Shown: positions 25,810 through 38,350 of the stretch, piece by piece
Layout: every line of letters begins with the position of its first letter
Numbering within the stretch: position 1 is the first letter of the stretch
NCBI GenBank assembly: GCA_963281155.1
Contig: CAUJLY010000006.1
Location: 8,246,001 to 8,310,000 of the forward strand
Direction: 5' to 3'
DNA length: 64,000 nucleotides
Origin: Rhabditophanes sp. KR3021
Taxonomy: Eukaryota > Nematoda > Chromadorea > Rhabditida > Alloionematidae
Program-made: the position numbers and the translations under genes
Notes under the pieces: model-generated
The model's database searches: none
What the model was told of the DNA's origin: nothing
The model's input: only the letters and a program-made list of their open reading frames with translations

Positions 25810-28500
25810 AAATTATCAGTGCTAAATTGAACAAAATATAAATTTATTTGTTGATAAGCATTAGCTAATATAAAAGACAGTTATTACCACAGCTTTATTC
25901 TGTTTAACAGTCTAAAAGTTGTAAATATCATTAGGAAAGAAAGGCCCTTTTGAGAGAGACCACAATAAGCGATGATATATTTTCGAAATATACTGATTCT
26001 TATTGGGACAGTCCAATTTGGGAAAGTACATGCGCGAGGCCATATATTACTTTGTTGTTGGGAGCCATTTTAAGTCATTGATGTCGGACGATGTCAATAT
26101 CTCAAAGACTTAGTCAATGCGTGGGTTATCAAAGAGAAAATAAACAACGTGAATTTTGTTTATAAAGGAGTTACTTATCAGGGATTATTGATTACATTCA
26201 TTTAACATAATATACTCTACTTAATACATTTATATCTTAATACAATATATTTTTCCAACAAACAATTAAAAGGTAACTAGACTATAATCTCACTTGTAAA
26301 AGATATGTGAAACATTTAAATTTTAAATGATATGCACATTAATGCTACGTTAGCAAATAAGCATTCAATATAAGCTTGGAGAGAGTGCTGCTGGCGCTTC
26401 ATATACAACCTTACACACACTTGATCATTGCCGGACAATATTGCTCCCATATTACGAGAAAGTATAAATTAGTGATATGACGGGTAGAAATGATTGGCCT
26501 CCTATTAATAATTACGTATGTGAAAAATAGTTTTTTCTTTGAATCATAATAATATGCAGATAACTCAAGTACACGACGCAATCTACGTGGTTTAAATCAA
26601 TAGTAGAATTGCATCCTGCTTTTAAATAAACAAAATACTCAGCCACTGACTGATACATATAAATAATACATATTCCGTTTTTTAATATACTACTGGTGAT
26701 AAAACTAATGGAACAGCTTGAATTTACTATATTGATTGATCGTATGCCAATATCTTTAGGACAACGTATCCATAAAAATACGACTACTAATAGACGGTGG
26801 GCATTTACCACCAGCTTATTTATCAACACTCGCATTCTTTAGTTTAAAAAACATAGATAAAAGTTTGTTCGGCTAGGCTAAGATAGTGTTTCATGTACAA
26901 GTTGCCTCATAAAAGATAAGCTACGATGCCATGCGCTGCCTTAAAGAGATAGCAAAGTAAAGGGAATTCTTGTAAGGGAATAGAGAGACACTTGTTTGTT
27001 GAATGTATTCCGAGACTTTAGATAATGAAGATTTTTTACTACTATCATAACAAACCACATTTGTTCCGCCAATCTCGTCTTCTCAGAGTCTTTAATAACA
27101 AACATATTTTTATACACAACAGAAGGTGATCCCAAGTCATATATCATTGTCTTGAATTGAATATGTGTTTACTTTTTAATATATAGATTATTCCAACTTT
27201 GGGAGATAAGCCGGATAAAAAGACAACATTGTCTCTTATCAGCATTAAATGAACAACTTTTTATATTTATTTGTAACTTTTTAAAAACAAATTTTAATCT
27301 ATTTTATATTGCATTAGACTGTTAATGTAATGGCCAAATGCACTGCCGAACATGTAGTTTTCAATAAAAATATAGTTGTTGGCAGATCTGTCGGGAAATG
27401 TATCAATATTTTAACAAAAAGTTTTAAATTAACTTAAAATGGCTTCCGTCATCTACTAACTTTCTTTTATCAACTAACATAAAAGAAGTTTTAAGCATGT
27501 CAAAAGTAGTAAACCGTGAAAAGCATAGACAAGGTATGACAATGGTAACAATTTGATATGTAGCAAGAGTGTCTAATATGTATTAGCGACATTTATCAAA
27601 AAATATCTATAGTCATAATAATAAATATTATTACGTCAATTTTATATCGCACCTCCAACAGTGTGTCCTTTAAAAAATGAAACCGTCTATGGATGAATCA
27701 TTCAAAAAAATGATAACACACGCAAAGCATCAAATTATACATATTTTGTGAAAGAGGCCCAAGACATTTTTTATGACAACAAAATGGTACTAATTAATGT
27801 GGCGAAATAAAAGATGATGAAAGGAGCTAATAAAAAGTTCTATTCTTTTGTTCCCTCTCATGAATTTGAATAATTTATCCAATAATGTGCAAGACCAATG
27901 TTTATATAATAAAATAATATTTATTATTAATAGCAATGATTTACTGTAAATAATGAATGCTTTTATCTATTATTATTGTTGTTAGTTGGTGTAACAATTA
28001 CGTTAACAAAATTATCTTATGCTAAAAACAAAAAAATAAAATATTTTTGGCTGAAATACGCCAGATAAATTAAAATAAACTTGTGATAGCATTTAAAGAG
28101 GAAAAGAAATGATATTTCTTAGGGTGAAGATGCATGTTCAAGGAAAACCAAAACAAATGGGATTTCGTTGAAATTGGTAAAGGCATCACACATATTCATG
28201 AGTGGAAATCCAAACAAAAATAAATATATTGTGGGCAAATTGCCGAATCAAGGCCATCGTCAGTCACAACAAACAATGTTTTTGTCCAAAAATTAGTAAA
28301 GTTGATTGTGAAATCAGGACTAGTAAGTAAATAAAAGAATAAATTGATGGAGGCAAGTTGGTGAATCAAGGCTATTTTGGGTCAAAACAGAAAATATTTT
28401 TGTCTCGGACGTAAAATTGCCGAATCAGAACTAGTTTTTGAGGAAAAGTAATGCGCATATAGAGCCAGGAAAACGATGGAAGAATCACTTTTATTTTAAG
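25810..28500. other. 2.7 kb intergenic region between divergent GSK3 and dehydrogenase genes
   Basis: This region should contain both 5' regulatory regions because the two genes diverge. Minus-strand frames at 26512-26835 and 26941-27147 are unsupported. The last 300 bases are a degenerate tandem repeat (28171-28440). Confidence 0.55.
28171..28440. repeat. Degenerate tandem repeat, about 59-bp period, 4-5 copies
   Basis: The core AAATTGCCGAATCA begins at 28237 and again at 28414. Diverged versions sit between them near 28296 and 28355, so the spacing is 59 bp. A more distant copy (AAATTGGTAAAGGCATCA) starts at 28171. The array ends about 60 bp before the dehydrogenase start codon. Confidence 0.6.
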
Positions 28501-31053
28501 ATGATGAATATTGCTACGAATATTTTATTTCCTATAATTATTCTCTTGGCTGTGACTAGGCTTTTTAAGCATCTGCTTCGAAATCTTATCTGGGTAAATG
28601 TATTTGAAAAGATAATTATATTCTTGGACTTTAGAAAAGAGCTAGATTTGCCACAGTTCAATTTTGAGACCGATTTAAAAGACAAAATTTACGTCATAAC
28701 TGGTGGGACATCAGGTAATAAAAATGAAAGATGCCCTTCATAATAGCATACACTTATGCCTTTTTAGGAATCGGACTTGAATTGGTTGAGACATGTTTTA
28801 AAAATAATGCTACCGTCGTGGCTCTCATTAGAGATGGCAAAAAAGGGAGACAACTTTTCGAGGACATCCGTCAAAAGTATCCTAAATCAACAGGTGAAAT
28901 AGACTCTTATTACATGGATCTCTCAAAAATGAATACAGTTATGGATGCTGCTTTATACGTTATTCAAAATTACAGAAAAGTGGATGTTCTTATTAACAAC
29001 GGTGCAATTGGGACGCTAACAAGTCATCAATTAACGACAACTGGCAATGAATTGGTAATGCAAACAAATTACTTTGGACCCTTGTTTTTGACACTCCAAT
29101 TGCTACCCCTCATTCGTTCGACTAAAGGAAGAATTATAAGCATGTCAAGGTATGAGTAATTTATTTAATTATCATTATTTTAAGTTTTGTTTACGAATAT
29201 TGGAGATTCGATAAGAATTTCCACCGAAACACTTCAGAATACTCCTCCGTCCAAGCTTATGCCAATTCCAAGCTAGCTATCGTCGGTATGACTATAAAGT
29301 TGGCTGAATTGATTGATAGCGATGAATGTACGATTGTATGCGCCTCGCCAGGAATCGTTGATACTCCAATTTCAAAATATTTTACAAACGCCGCATTTGG
29401 ACCATTATGGTCAGACAAATTGTATCCTTTGACAAGTTATGTGACTAGACGATTATTTAAAAGTCCTCACACTGCTTCCTCTCAAATTATGTCACTAGCA
29501 ACCATAAAGAATCCAAATAAATTTCATGGACAATATGTGTCTCAACATATGATAACAAGAGTAGCCAAAGGGAGAGAACTTTTTTATGAAATTTGGAATG
29601 ACAGTTTTAAGGTATGTTAGATAGATAGAGAAACGTGCAATATTTTATTAAACTAAATTTGTATTTTTTGCTTCAGTCAATTGGTTCAAGTGTATTTGAT
29701 GAGGAAGAAAAAATAAAAAGTGGTGCTATGTGCGGAGATAAACTAAGTGTCTATTACTGCTTAAACCCACAATATGTTTTACCCTTTTTGGCACCAAAAA
29801 ATATGTCAAAATCTGGATATCACGATCAAATGCATAGTATGTTTGAACGGTTTGACTTGATGACATTTTGGAAAGATTCATTCAAAAATCACGAGATTTA
29901 TCAGCAATTGTGCAGACAGCCATTTGATCAAATGAATGCAGAAGACGCTATAGATTTTGGAAATTACATGGAAAATCAAAAGGCAATTATAGGTCGACTT
30001 AGAAAATGTTCTGAATTGTATAATGAATGCATCAGCTTTATGGAGAAAACAATATATCAACCTAAGGTACATCAACCAAAAATTTTATCAACTAATTCCA
30101 CCGATATTGTAGGACCCGGGACAGAAAACAAAGTAGAAACAAAAAAATCATCTAAGAAAAGTCTCTTTGATGCATTTCGTAATCTAATGAACAAGAAAAA
30201 AGTTATGAATTATTTTGGAAAGAAAACCGGACTATTTAAGAAACCAAAGAAGGAAGAAATTGAAATGCTTAGCAATGACATTGATTTATTTACAATTAGC
30301 AGGAAAGATTTGGTAATAAGACAAAAAGATCCCATCAAAAATTATATGAGAGCTCGGATAGTTAGCAATTCTATGAAATCTAGAGTACGCAATTCTTCTT
30401 TTTATACAAGGAAGGAATGGTTTGAAAAGAGTTCAGAAGAAACTTTAACAAGTAGTGAAAGTGAATCCAAACCCAAGAAAAGAGACTGGCCTTCCAGAGT
30501 CCAAAAAAATAGAATAGGGAAAAAAAAGAAATTTCCAATTAGACAAGTTAATGACGCAGTATTCAATGAATATATGACACGTAAAACGAATAAGGAAAAA
30601 GATCTTTATATTACCAAATTTAGAAACCACAAGGATGGCAGAAAAGTTATTGCTAATACACAAAATAATTTATGTGATGGTAGAAGACATAGTTTTGAGG
30701 TATTTGAAAAGCATATGTTTAGGAAAAATGTGCCTATTAATACGCTATCAGAAATTAAAAATCCTTCTATCATAGTAATACCTTTTCGTAAATGGGTTTC
30801 TGAAGATTGCATTGACCAAATGACTTTTAATAATGAATTTGAAGATATAATGAAACAAGCCGTCAATCATCTAAAAAAACAAACATCAGTAGATGCTTCT
30901 TCATCAAGTACCGAAAAAAGCCCAGTGAACGTTTCTTCATCAAGTACCAAAAAAACTTCTGTAAGTACTCAAATTGTTACCGATAAGAAACAAAAGTCTC
31001 AACATTTTCTTCATAACAATGTCGCAAAAAATCCATCGCCCATATTCGTTTAA
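28501..31053 (+). CDS. Short-chain dehydrogenase/reductase fused to a long basic C-terminal region
   Basis: Exons 28501-28714, 28768-29149, 29185-29611 and 29677-31053 give 799 aa. Residues 1-341 form a DHRSX/retinol-dehydrogenase-like SDR. An N-terminal hydrophobic segment (about 5-25) is followed by the cofactor motif TGGTSGIG (67-74). Further motifs are VDVLINNGAIG and the active-site YANSK (Y224, K228), with a Ser-rich SMSS before it. It likely oxidises or reduces a lipid-like alcohol or ketone at a membrane; the substrate is unknown. The last exon adds 458 residues that I do not recognise. They are Lys/Arg-rich and low in complexity, with a duplicated Ser block near the end. Splice phase and signals support the join (GTATGT donor, CTTCAG acceptor). 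If that intron were retained, the protein would stop two codons later as a plain SDR. The third intron is only 35 nt. Confidence 0.8.
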
Positions 31054-32198
31054 TGATATAGCTGTATAAAAAATTCTTTCAAATTAATTCACTGACTATT
31101 TTCTTATTGTTTTTTACCAGTAAAATAAATAATATTTTCAAAACTATTTTATGTTGATGAGTTAGAGACTTTGGTCATTTTCACCGCTTCTGCATATTTG
31201 TAATTAATTTTATGATTGACATTCCAACCGGAGCGTAATTACTTTTGGCATCTTTAAGCCAATATCAATCGGACCTCTCATTAAAACTATGGACTCGATA
31301 AATAAAAATGACTAGACCATCAGATGAGGAATCATTTTCTAAACTGGGCAGTACTTTGTCCATTGCCTACAACAAAAAACATATCTTCAAAAAATACGGA
31401 ATCCTTAGATTCATTTTCTTTAACAATGAGTAACTAAATATACAGCCATTTTTATCAACCAAATATATAGCTATATTTGACTTTCTATCTAACCATTCTG
31501 ATTGAACTGAGTAAATAAGTAGGTATATAGCTATTTCGTACCATATGATTAATGTATTTTACTTTTTATACATCGACCGTATAGCATATTATGATTCATA
31601 GCCATTTTTTATATGATTTCTTTATATTCACATGCCATTTTTATATACATGTGTAACAAATCTACATAATTATCTACATTTTACCCGAATTTTAAATTGC
31701 AATGCAATTTTCACTCTTTCTTATTCATTCAAAATTGTACTATTAATTTCTAAACAATAAATAAAAATTGAATCAAATACTGTGACATGATACTTCTTAT
31801 ATTTATACAAACTCAACAACTTGCAATTACATCAAAAGTCATTTATTATCACATTTTTTAAGCTTAAAATTGCTACTATGCCAATCAAATAAATATAATA
31901 ATAATGTATCTTATTTTAAAAGAATTTCTTTTTCTTAAATTACATACCTAGTCAGTTGTGTTTGCTGGCACAAATTGTAACCGAAGATATATTTTTATAT
32001 AAACAAAGTTGTATTATTAATGTTAAATCCAAAAGTATGGCATTTATACTGTATCCAAGTATAGATATAATGTTTTTAATATGTAATTTGAAAAGCATTC
32101 TTTATTTGAAAATATTTAGAAAATGAAAAAAAGTTAATAGTAGAGAGTATTATGAGTTCAATGGCTTAGTAAATGATTTCATGGGTATTATAAAGAAA
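31054..32198. other. Convergent intergenic region
   Basis: AT-rich DNA between the 3' ends of the dehydrogenase and SPARC genes. It contains short poly-T and CATTTTTAT-like runs near 31440-31650. I see no gene. Confidence 0.55.
31124..31129 (+). terminator. Candidate polyadenylation signal of the dehydrogenase gene
   Basis: AATAAA lies about 70 bases after the stop. Position fits a short 3' UTR; the motif alone is weak evidence. Confidence 0.35.
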
Positions 32199-33038
32199 TT
32201 AGCATTTTTCTTGAATCTCTCCTTCCTTTAAACCAAGACATTTTCCCCACTCTTGGATACTGATGGAAGTATCAGCATTGTAATCGCAGGATTCAAGGAA
32301 AGGCTTGATGCAAGATTCCATTGGAACGACAAAGGCAGTCATTGGAATGAGTTCAGGGTGGGTGACATGTCTGTCGTGGGGCTTGATGTCCAAGTCACAG
32401 AACTTCCAGATTACTGGGTAGATGTGTTTCTTGGCATCATCGTGTTCAGCTTCATTAACTAACTCTTCCCATCTAATTCCATGAAGTTCTCTTCTTTTCT
32501 TGAGCTCTTTCATGACTTGGAAAAGCCAGTCAGCCATACGTTCTCCGAATTGAGACATCATATCTTCGGTACATTCTTCAATAAGTTTGCAATGCCCCAA
32601 ATAGTTCAAATGGATTTTGGAATTAACTGGAGCCAGACATTTTTCACTCTTTTTCTTACACAAGCATTTTTGTTGGTAAAGTTCGCAGTGAGAAACAAAG
32701 GTTTGGTTGTTGGTGGCACAGACTTTGTCTTGCTCCTTCAGCATGGTTGGACATTCCTTAATGCATTGGCAAGATGGTCTTCCCTTTCCATCATCAATAC
32801 ATTCTTTTCCCCATCCACAAACGTGTCCATCGCAAACATTTACTGGCTTGTCACTCACTGATCTTCTTGGATCGACATCGGAGCTTTCATCCAAATCATT
32901 AATAAGTCCGGCGACTTCGTCATCAGACTCCTAAATATAAGTAATTGTTTATTAATTCGTGATTTTTAAGCTTACCTCAGCAAAACTGCGTTGGATTGAA
33001 ATGACCAAGACACACAACAATATAGCGGAAAGCTTCAT
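32199..33038 (-). CDS. SPARC: SPARC/osteonectin matricellular protein
   Basis: Two exons, 33038-32976 and 32930-32199, give 264 aa. It is a secreted collagen-IV-binding basement-membrane glycoprotein. Residues 1-20 (MKLSAILLCVLVISIQRSFA) are a signal peptide. An acidic stretch follows, shorter than in vertebrates. The Cys-rich follistatin-like/Kazal module begins at VCDGHVCGWGKEC and runs to NYLGHC. The extracellular calcium-binding domain starts near EDMMSQFGERMADW. It ends with a canonical EF-hand bracketed by cysteines (CDYNADTSISIQEWGKC). The first EF-hand is degenerate (DLDIKPHDRHVTHPEL), as is common in SPARC. Start choice is fixed by the signal peptide and a TATA-like box 43 bp upstream. 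Confidence 0.95.
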
Positions 33039-34347
33039 CCTATCAAATATGATTGTGAAATTTGAAAGTGATCCAATCTCTTATATATATTTTGCCAAAG
33101 CCTAATGTTCAATTAGTGTCAGAAACGGCACTTTCTTTTATTCCATCACTTAGTTAGCAACAAAATGTATTGAAGATGATACACGCCTTGTCTATATTTC
33201 AAAATATATCCTTTTCGACAAACATACACATTTGTATAGATTTGATATATATTTTCGAGAGCTTTCTCCGGTAACGAATACACCACATTCTAACCACTAC
33301 TTCTTTTTTTGCCAACTTCGAGGGGTACACCGGCAGTACGTGGTATTTGATGAGAGGCAATACTATCATACCTTTTTCTTTCCCTCTCCAACAACTGTTC
33401 AAATTATCGAGGTGTACATAATATATTAGTATCAAATTTTAGGCGGCATAACTTTACAACTTTCCTGTCAACTCTCTCTTAATAAACAAGGCTTAAAGAT
33501 GTAAAGAGACACAGTCAAAAGTTTGCTAGTAAATAATGTCATAATAAATGAACTTAAATCTAAAATATGATTGTGGAGGGATGATTAATGATAAGTAGGT
33601 ATTTTGGAATTTGACAAAGACATTTTTTGGAGTTAAGGTTAATGAATATTAATTGAGGCTTTCATATCTGTGCTATTCCCACTTATTCTTGCTATTTTAA
33701 AGGAGCAACAATCTTAAATCAAATGACTCTTTATTTAAATATTTGAGTTACTATCTTCTCGATTTATGTATTTGTCAACAAAGATATTTAAACTATTTAT
33801 CATCTTTGTGGCCTTATTGAATTATTAGATTATCAAATGTAAGAGTCTTTGAAGAGATGATGATCTTGCACTAATTGTCTTAATAATAAAAGCTAGGAAA
33901 AGTGCCAAGATGTAACAAAATAAATTTTATTTAACATTGCCTGTTCATCAACTGAGGTAATTATTAATAATATATCCAATTTGAAAGACACAACGACTTA
34001 TGTTGTAATCTCCCAAAGAATCACTTTAAACAAATCACTGATCAATCTTTTTTAATCTAAATGGCATATCTTAAAGCAAAGCCAGATATTATTGTGTGAT
34101 AAATAATTAGGTATTTTTGAATGGGAATCACCTCAACAACATAAAAGAGATTATAATCAAGATAAAAACAACTATTTATATTTGTTTACTTTTAGTATTG
34201 TCAAAAATATATACCTTGTTGTTATTAATTGTTATGATGGTAATTGCTTTATTTTTGTTGTGCAATCGGAAAGAACATTCAAGTTACCATTATTTTGAAT
34301 GGCAAAAGAGAGTTAATAGTTGTGAATGATCAAATTAATGGTAAAAA
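33039..34347. other. Intergenic region, SPARC upstream and FAAH 3' UTR
   Basis: Both neighbours are on the minus strand. Overlapping frames on both strands near 33199-33435 show no family similarity. The frame at 34117-34329 (+) is hydrophobic but isolated. Apart from the SPARC TATA-like box I see nothing. Confidence 0.55.
33081..33090 (-). promoter_or_regulatory. TATA-like box of SPARC
   Basis: On the minus strand the sequence reads ATATATATAA followed by GAG. It is 43 bp before the start codon, so transcription would begin just ahead of the ATG with a very short leader. The match is good but AT-rich background makes it tentative. Confidence 0.4.
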
Positions 34348-36154
34348 CTAATGCATTTTTGATGCTGTTTCAATGTCTTTAAGTATTCTGAGAACGGTTT
34401 CTTCGCAGTATGGAGGAGCTGCAACTTGAACACCTAATGGCAATCCTAATCCATTTCTACCGGCATTTTTGGCGATACACCCAAATGTGTCTTTTGTGTC
34501 GTAAGCTTCCAAATTTTCAATATCATCTTTGTTTACGTTGCCAACTGGAACGACCCCAGCTGGATAATCAAGTAAATTGAAAATACCAGTATATGAAAGA
34601 GATGCAAATAATTTGAGTGGAATATTATGTGGAACGGCATGAGTGACATTTGTTGGACATAGTACGGCGTCAATTCCTTGATCTTTCATTGCTTTGAAAT
34701 ATTGATGCCTATATGCGTTTATGCCTGCATAAGTTTTCCTCAACTCACTTGGTGTTGCTGGAACTGCTCCAATTAAAACAGCAGCTCTTGGACTAAAGGG
34801 TCTAACAAAAAAGGCTAATGTTTTACGAACCCAGGCCGGCATTGAAAATCCGAGCAAAACAAAAAGATACTCTGGCATAATAAGATCTTTTTTAAACAAA
34901 TCTAGCAAATATTTTCCTCCATCTAAAGCCACAGCTGTTAAAAATAAACTAAACGCGAGAGCTACATTTGGTGGTGCGAATGGAACTAATTTGTACTTTG
35001 TAGAAGTTGACGTTTCACTGAATTTGGTTAGTAATTCTTCACCAAGTTCAACAGCTCGTTGGCAAGCTGGTAAAGGTTCCATCCAACCATCGTTTTTATA
35101 AACACCAATTGTAATAGTCCTATCTTTAGCTTCAAATTGGGCTTCATCAAATTTTACGGGAACTACATATGGATCAATATTACGAAGTTGATCTGTAGTA
35201 GTTGCGTCAAATAATACTCTAGAAACATCAATTAATCCTTGAACTTCTTTAGCCATTGGGCCAGAGGCTGCATTGATCAAGGGTCTTCCTGGAACCGACC
35301 CCTGAATCCTGAAGTCAGTTATACGTAAATGACTAGGCTTAAAGCCCGAAATTCCGCAATAAGAAGCTGGAATTCTGATAGAACCTAAAACAACAGCTTT
35401 CTGTTTACTCTCTATTACTTTTTTCGAATAAACGTACCTCCAACATCCCCGCCAATACCGAGTAAACTGCCACCACCACCAATCAAACTGGCTTCTCCGC
35501 CACTACTTCCCCCACAAGTCATCTTATCATTGAAAGGATTTTTTGTAACTCCATAAATTGGATGAATGCAAGTATATGTCAATAAACTTTGTGGAACATT
35601 AGTTGTAACAAAAGGAATTGCTCCTGCATCTTTTAAAATTTTTATGATAAGAGCATCGTCATTCGAGACGCAATCATACGTGTGGGCCCATCCACGTGTT
35701 GATCTGCAGGCTTGGATAGGAATTGTTTCTTTGATACTAATTGGCATTCCATAAAGAGGGTATTTCTTTCTAATCTCTTGCTCATTTGTGTATTTAGCTT
35801 CAAGTGCAAGACATTCTGCTTCAGCATCAATAACATGTTCTGTAACACAGTTGAATTTTTCTTGAGCAATAGCAGCTTTATATTGATAATTTTTAAGAAC
35901 TGTGGTGGGCTTAATTAAACCAGATAAAAGTTTTTCTAAAAATGAAAATATTTAAAGAAATGAACTATTCACGAACCTTTTAATTCATCATATGAAACGT
36001 CACTTCCAAAGACAGAATCAGCATCTTGTTTATCAAGATAACTTTTAGATTCCTTCTTCATCACCGAATTTTCGTGATCTCTCTTTTGAGATAAAGCTAC
36101 AGCCTCTCCATTTAACTCTTTGTTGGGAAATAAAAAGTTTATAAGAAGGGACAT
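34348..36154 (-). CDS. FAAH: Fatty-acid amide hydrolase-like amidase
   Basis: Exons 36154-35977, 35935-35438 and 35384-34348 give 570 aa (human FAAH 579). It is a serine amidase that degrades lipid amides such as anandamide. The amidase-signature catalytic triad is complete: Lys in ISIKE (K128), Ser in CGGSSGGE (S203) and Ser in GGDVGGSIR (S227). The spacing of 75 and 24 residues is the same as in mammalian FAAH. The GGSSGGE and ASGPMAKEV segments are diagnostic. The second splice junction falls inside GGDVGGS and restores it exactly. The N-terminus has only MSLLINFLF and no full membrane helix, unlike mammalian FAAH; a missed upstream exon is possible. A TATAAAG-like sequence sits about 30 bp before the ATG. 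Confidence 0.92.
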
Positions 36155-36552
36155 TTTGATCTAAGTAAAACAAACAAGTCCTTTATATTTTTACTGAAAA
36201 TGAGAAGATCAGAAGACATTAAGCATAAAAAGAACTAGTTGTGAAAAGTAAACTGCATTTTATAAACTGAGTTCCATGTACAGACCATATTTATATAGAC
36301 ATATATTTATGGGACGATCATTTTTTGGTTATGATATCAATAATTGATAGTCAAAAAATATGCTTTATCATAAAATAATAATGTAAAAAGGAAATTTGTA
36401 TAAAAGTTGTGTAAATTTGTATAATGACAATGAAAAATTGCACAAGAGTTATTGATACGTTTTCTCTTCCAAACAATTGAACAAAGTATCTAAATTGTTT
36501 TATCAGTTGAGCGTGTTGAAAGGTCACCCCGAAAATGGTCCGAGTTTATACT
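36155..36552. other. FAAH upstream region
   Basis: About 400 bp of AT-rich DNA between the FAAH start and the transposon. A weak TATAAA-like sequence near 36180-36188 could serve FAAH. Nothing else is evident. Confidence 0.5.
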
Positions 36553-36556
36553 ACAT

Positions 36557-37029
36557 CACGGTGCTAATTTTTAAAGTAAAAAAAGAAATGAAACTTTCAT
36601 TATAATTTTAATGGCCTATAATACTAATTTGGACATAACTAAGAGTTTAAGACTATTCCCAGCTCGATCTGAGAATGAAGTTTTTCAGGGCGATCACTTA
36701 AAGTATGGGTCATATATGCAAACTTTAAAGACATTTTTGTCAACTTTGTTTCAATAATTTTACTAATATTTTTATATCATTAGATAGCATTTTTTACGCT
36801 CTTTAAGATGCGCAAATCAAGAAATATTTTTTTCAATTATTTTTGTCAAAAACAAGGATTTTGTGAAAGACACCCTACGGCTTCTGGAAATGGTGAAATT
36901 TTATTTCGTTAGTTTTATTGAAAAGAGCATCCTCGATTTACCTTGTAACCAAATTTTCATAAAAAATCAATTAGGATTTTGTTTCACAAAAGACATTTTT
37001 TTACAACTATTTTTTAACATAATTTTGGC
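36557..37029 (+). repeat. Left terminal inverted repeat
   Basis: This arm pairs with 37885-38350 read in reverse complement. Shared blocks include GGCCTATAATACTAATTTGG and CCCAGCTCGATCTGAGAATG. The inner boundary is approximate because similarity fades gradually. Confidence 0.85.
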
Positions 37030-37547
37030 CATTTTTAATCATAAAATTGAATAAAAAAATAATCTACACACATTTATGTGAAAAGTACTTGATCAATAGC
37101 ACCAAACATGCAATTGTGAAATGTGACTCAAACTGTTTAAACAAATTTAGGAGTAATATTCAAGTAAATTATGACTTTTGTTCAAACAAAAATTGCAACA
37201 AAGTTTGTCTTTAAACAATTGTCTGCACTCCTCCGGAATTATAATAAGTAATCCCATTTCTTGACATCTTATTTTTATGATATGATCATAATTATTGTGT
37301 TAAATTTAATCACTATTGTTTCTGTGATTATCCTATACTAATTAATGTTGTAAAATAATAATTATCTTTTCTTAATTATTTTCTACATTCTAATGGAATC
37401 TACAATCGAGAAAACATTGACATCTAAACAACTAATAATGGTGTTGAATAGACTTCAGAATCCTTTGTGTAGTTCTAATATAAATTAGTATATTGAAAAC
37501 TTAAATATAAATTATTTTGGAAAACCATTATCACTGTCAAATCTTTA

Positions 37548-37847
37548 ATGCAAGAAAAACAAACTGATTCGCTGTTAACAATTAAATTTTTAGAAAATTG
37601 TGCCGTTATTGCGGAGTGTAAGATAAAAGAATGTGTTGATGAAGTTAAAGTAAATCACATGCCCAATCAAATTTCCACTTATTTTTCTATGAATTTTTTT
37701 GGTGAACAGCCTATTGAGTCCATGCATGCATCTATTAACAAAGACATGTTTAGAGTTAGTTCGTTTAATGACCTTGATAAGCTTGTAAATTTTATTATTT
37801 GGCATAATCAACGGGTTGCATTTAATGATGTAAAGGTTAAAAAATAG
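37548..37847 (+). pseudogene. Transposase remnant inside the element
   Basis: A 99-codon frame lies between the inverted repeats. Its core FFGEQPIESMHASIN followed by LVNFIIWHNQR resembles the C-terminal acidic-residue region of transposase-like proteins scattered through animal genomes. A second short frame upstream (starting near 37393) stops after 31 codons. No complete catalytic domain is present, so I treat it as a broken transposase fragment. The family assignment is uncertain. Confidence 0.5.
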
Positions 37848-37884
37848 TTTTAAGTTAATAAATAGTGTTTTAAATTAGAAATAT

Positions 37885-38350
37885 AGTCTAAAATCATGTT
37901 AAAAAATAGTTATAAAAAAAATGATTTTTGTGAAACAAAATCCTAATCAATTTTTTATGAAAATTTGGTTACAGGGTAAATCAAGGATGCTCTTTTCAAT
38001 AAAATTAACAAAATAAAATTTCATCATTTCCAGAGGCCGTAGGGTGTCTTTCACAAAATCCTTGTTTTTGACAAAAATAATTGAAAAAAATATTTCTTGA
38101 TTTGCGCATCTTAAAGAGCGTAAAAAATGCTATCTAATGATATAAAAATATTAGTAAAATTATTGAAACAAAGTTGACAAAAATGTCTTTAAAGTTTGCA
38201 TATATTACCCATACTTTAAGTGATCGCCCTGAAAAACTTCATTCTCAGATCGAGCTGGGAATAGTCTTAAACTCTTAGTTATGTCCAAATTAGTATTATA
38301 GGCCATTAATATTACAATGAAAATTTCATTTCTCATTTTTTAGCACCGTG
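37885..38350 (-). repeat. Right terminal inverted repeat
   Basis: Reverse complement of the left arm. The outer end is sharp at CACCGTG (38344-38350). Small indels relative to the left arm occur, for example next to the terminal ATTTTT tract. Confidence 0.85.

Larger units (their letters stand above)
36557..38350. mobile_element. DNA transposon with long terminal inverted repeats, decayed
   Basis: A 1794-bp element is bounded by inverted repeats of about 470 bp that begin CACGGTGCTAA and end with its reverse complement. The sequence ACAT lies directly outside both ends (36553-36556 and 38351-38354), which looks like a 4-bp target-site duplication. The arms match over nearly their full length with a few percent differences, so insertion is fairly recent or the arms have been corrected. 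The 850-bp centre holds one 99-codon frame and other broken frames. CAC termini with a short duplication are compatible with the CMC/Chapaev group, but this is inference. It is probably non-autonomous now. Confidence 0.85.

Noticed and set aside
36863..37054. 63-codon frame inside the left inverted repeat
   Set aside because: Lies within the transposon arm and is not preserved as a frame in the right arm; chance reading.
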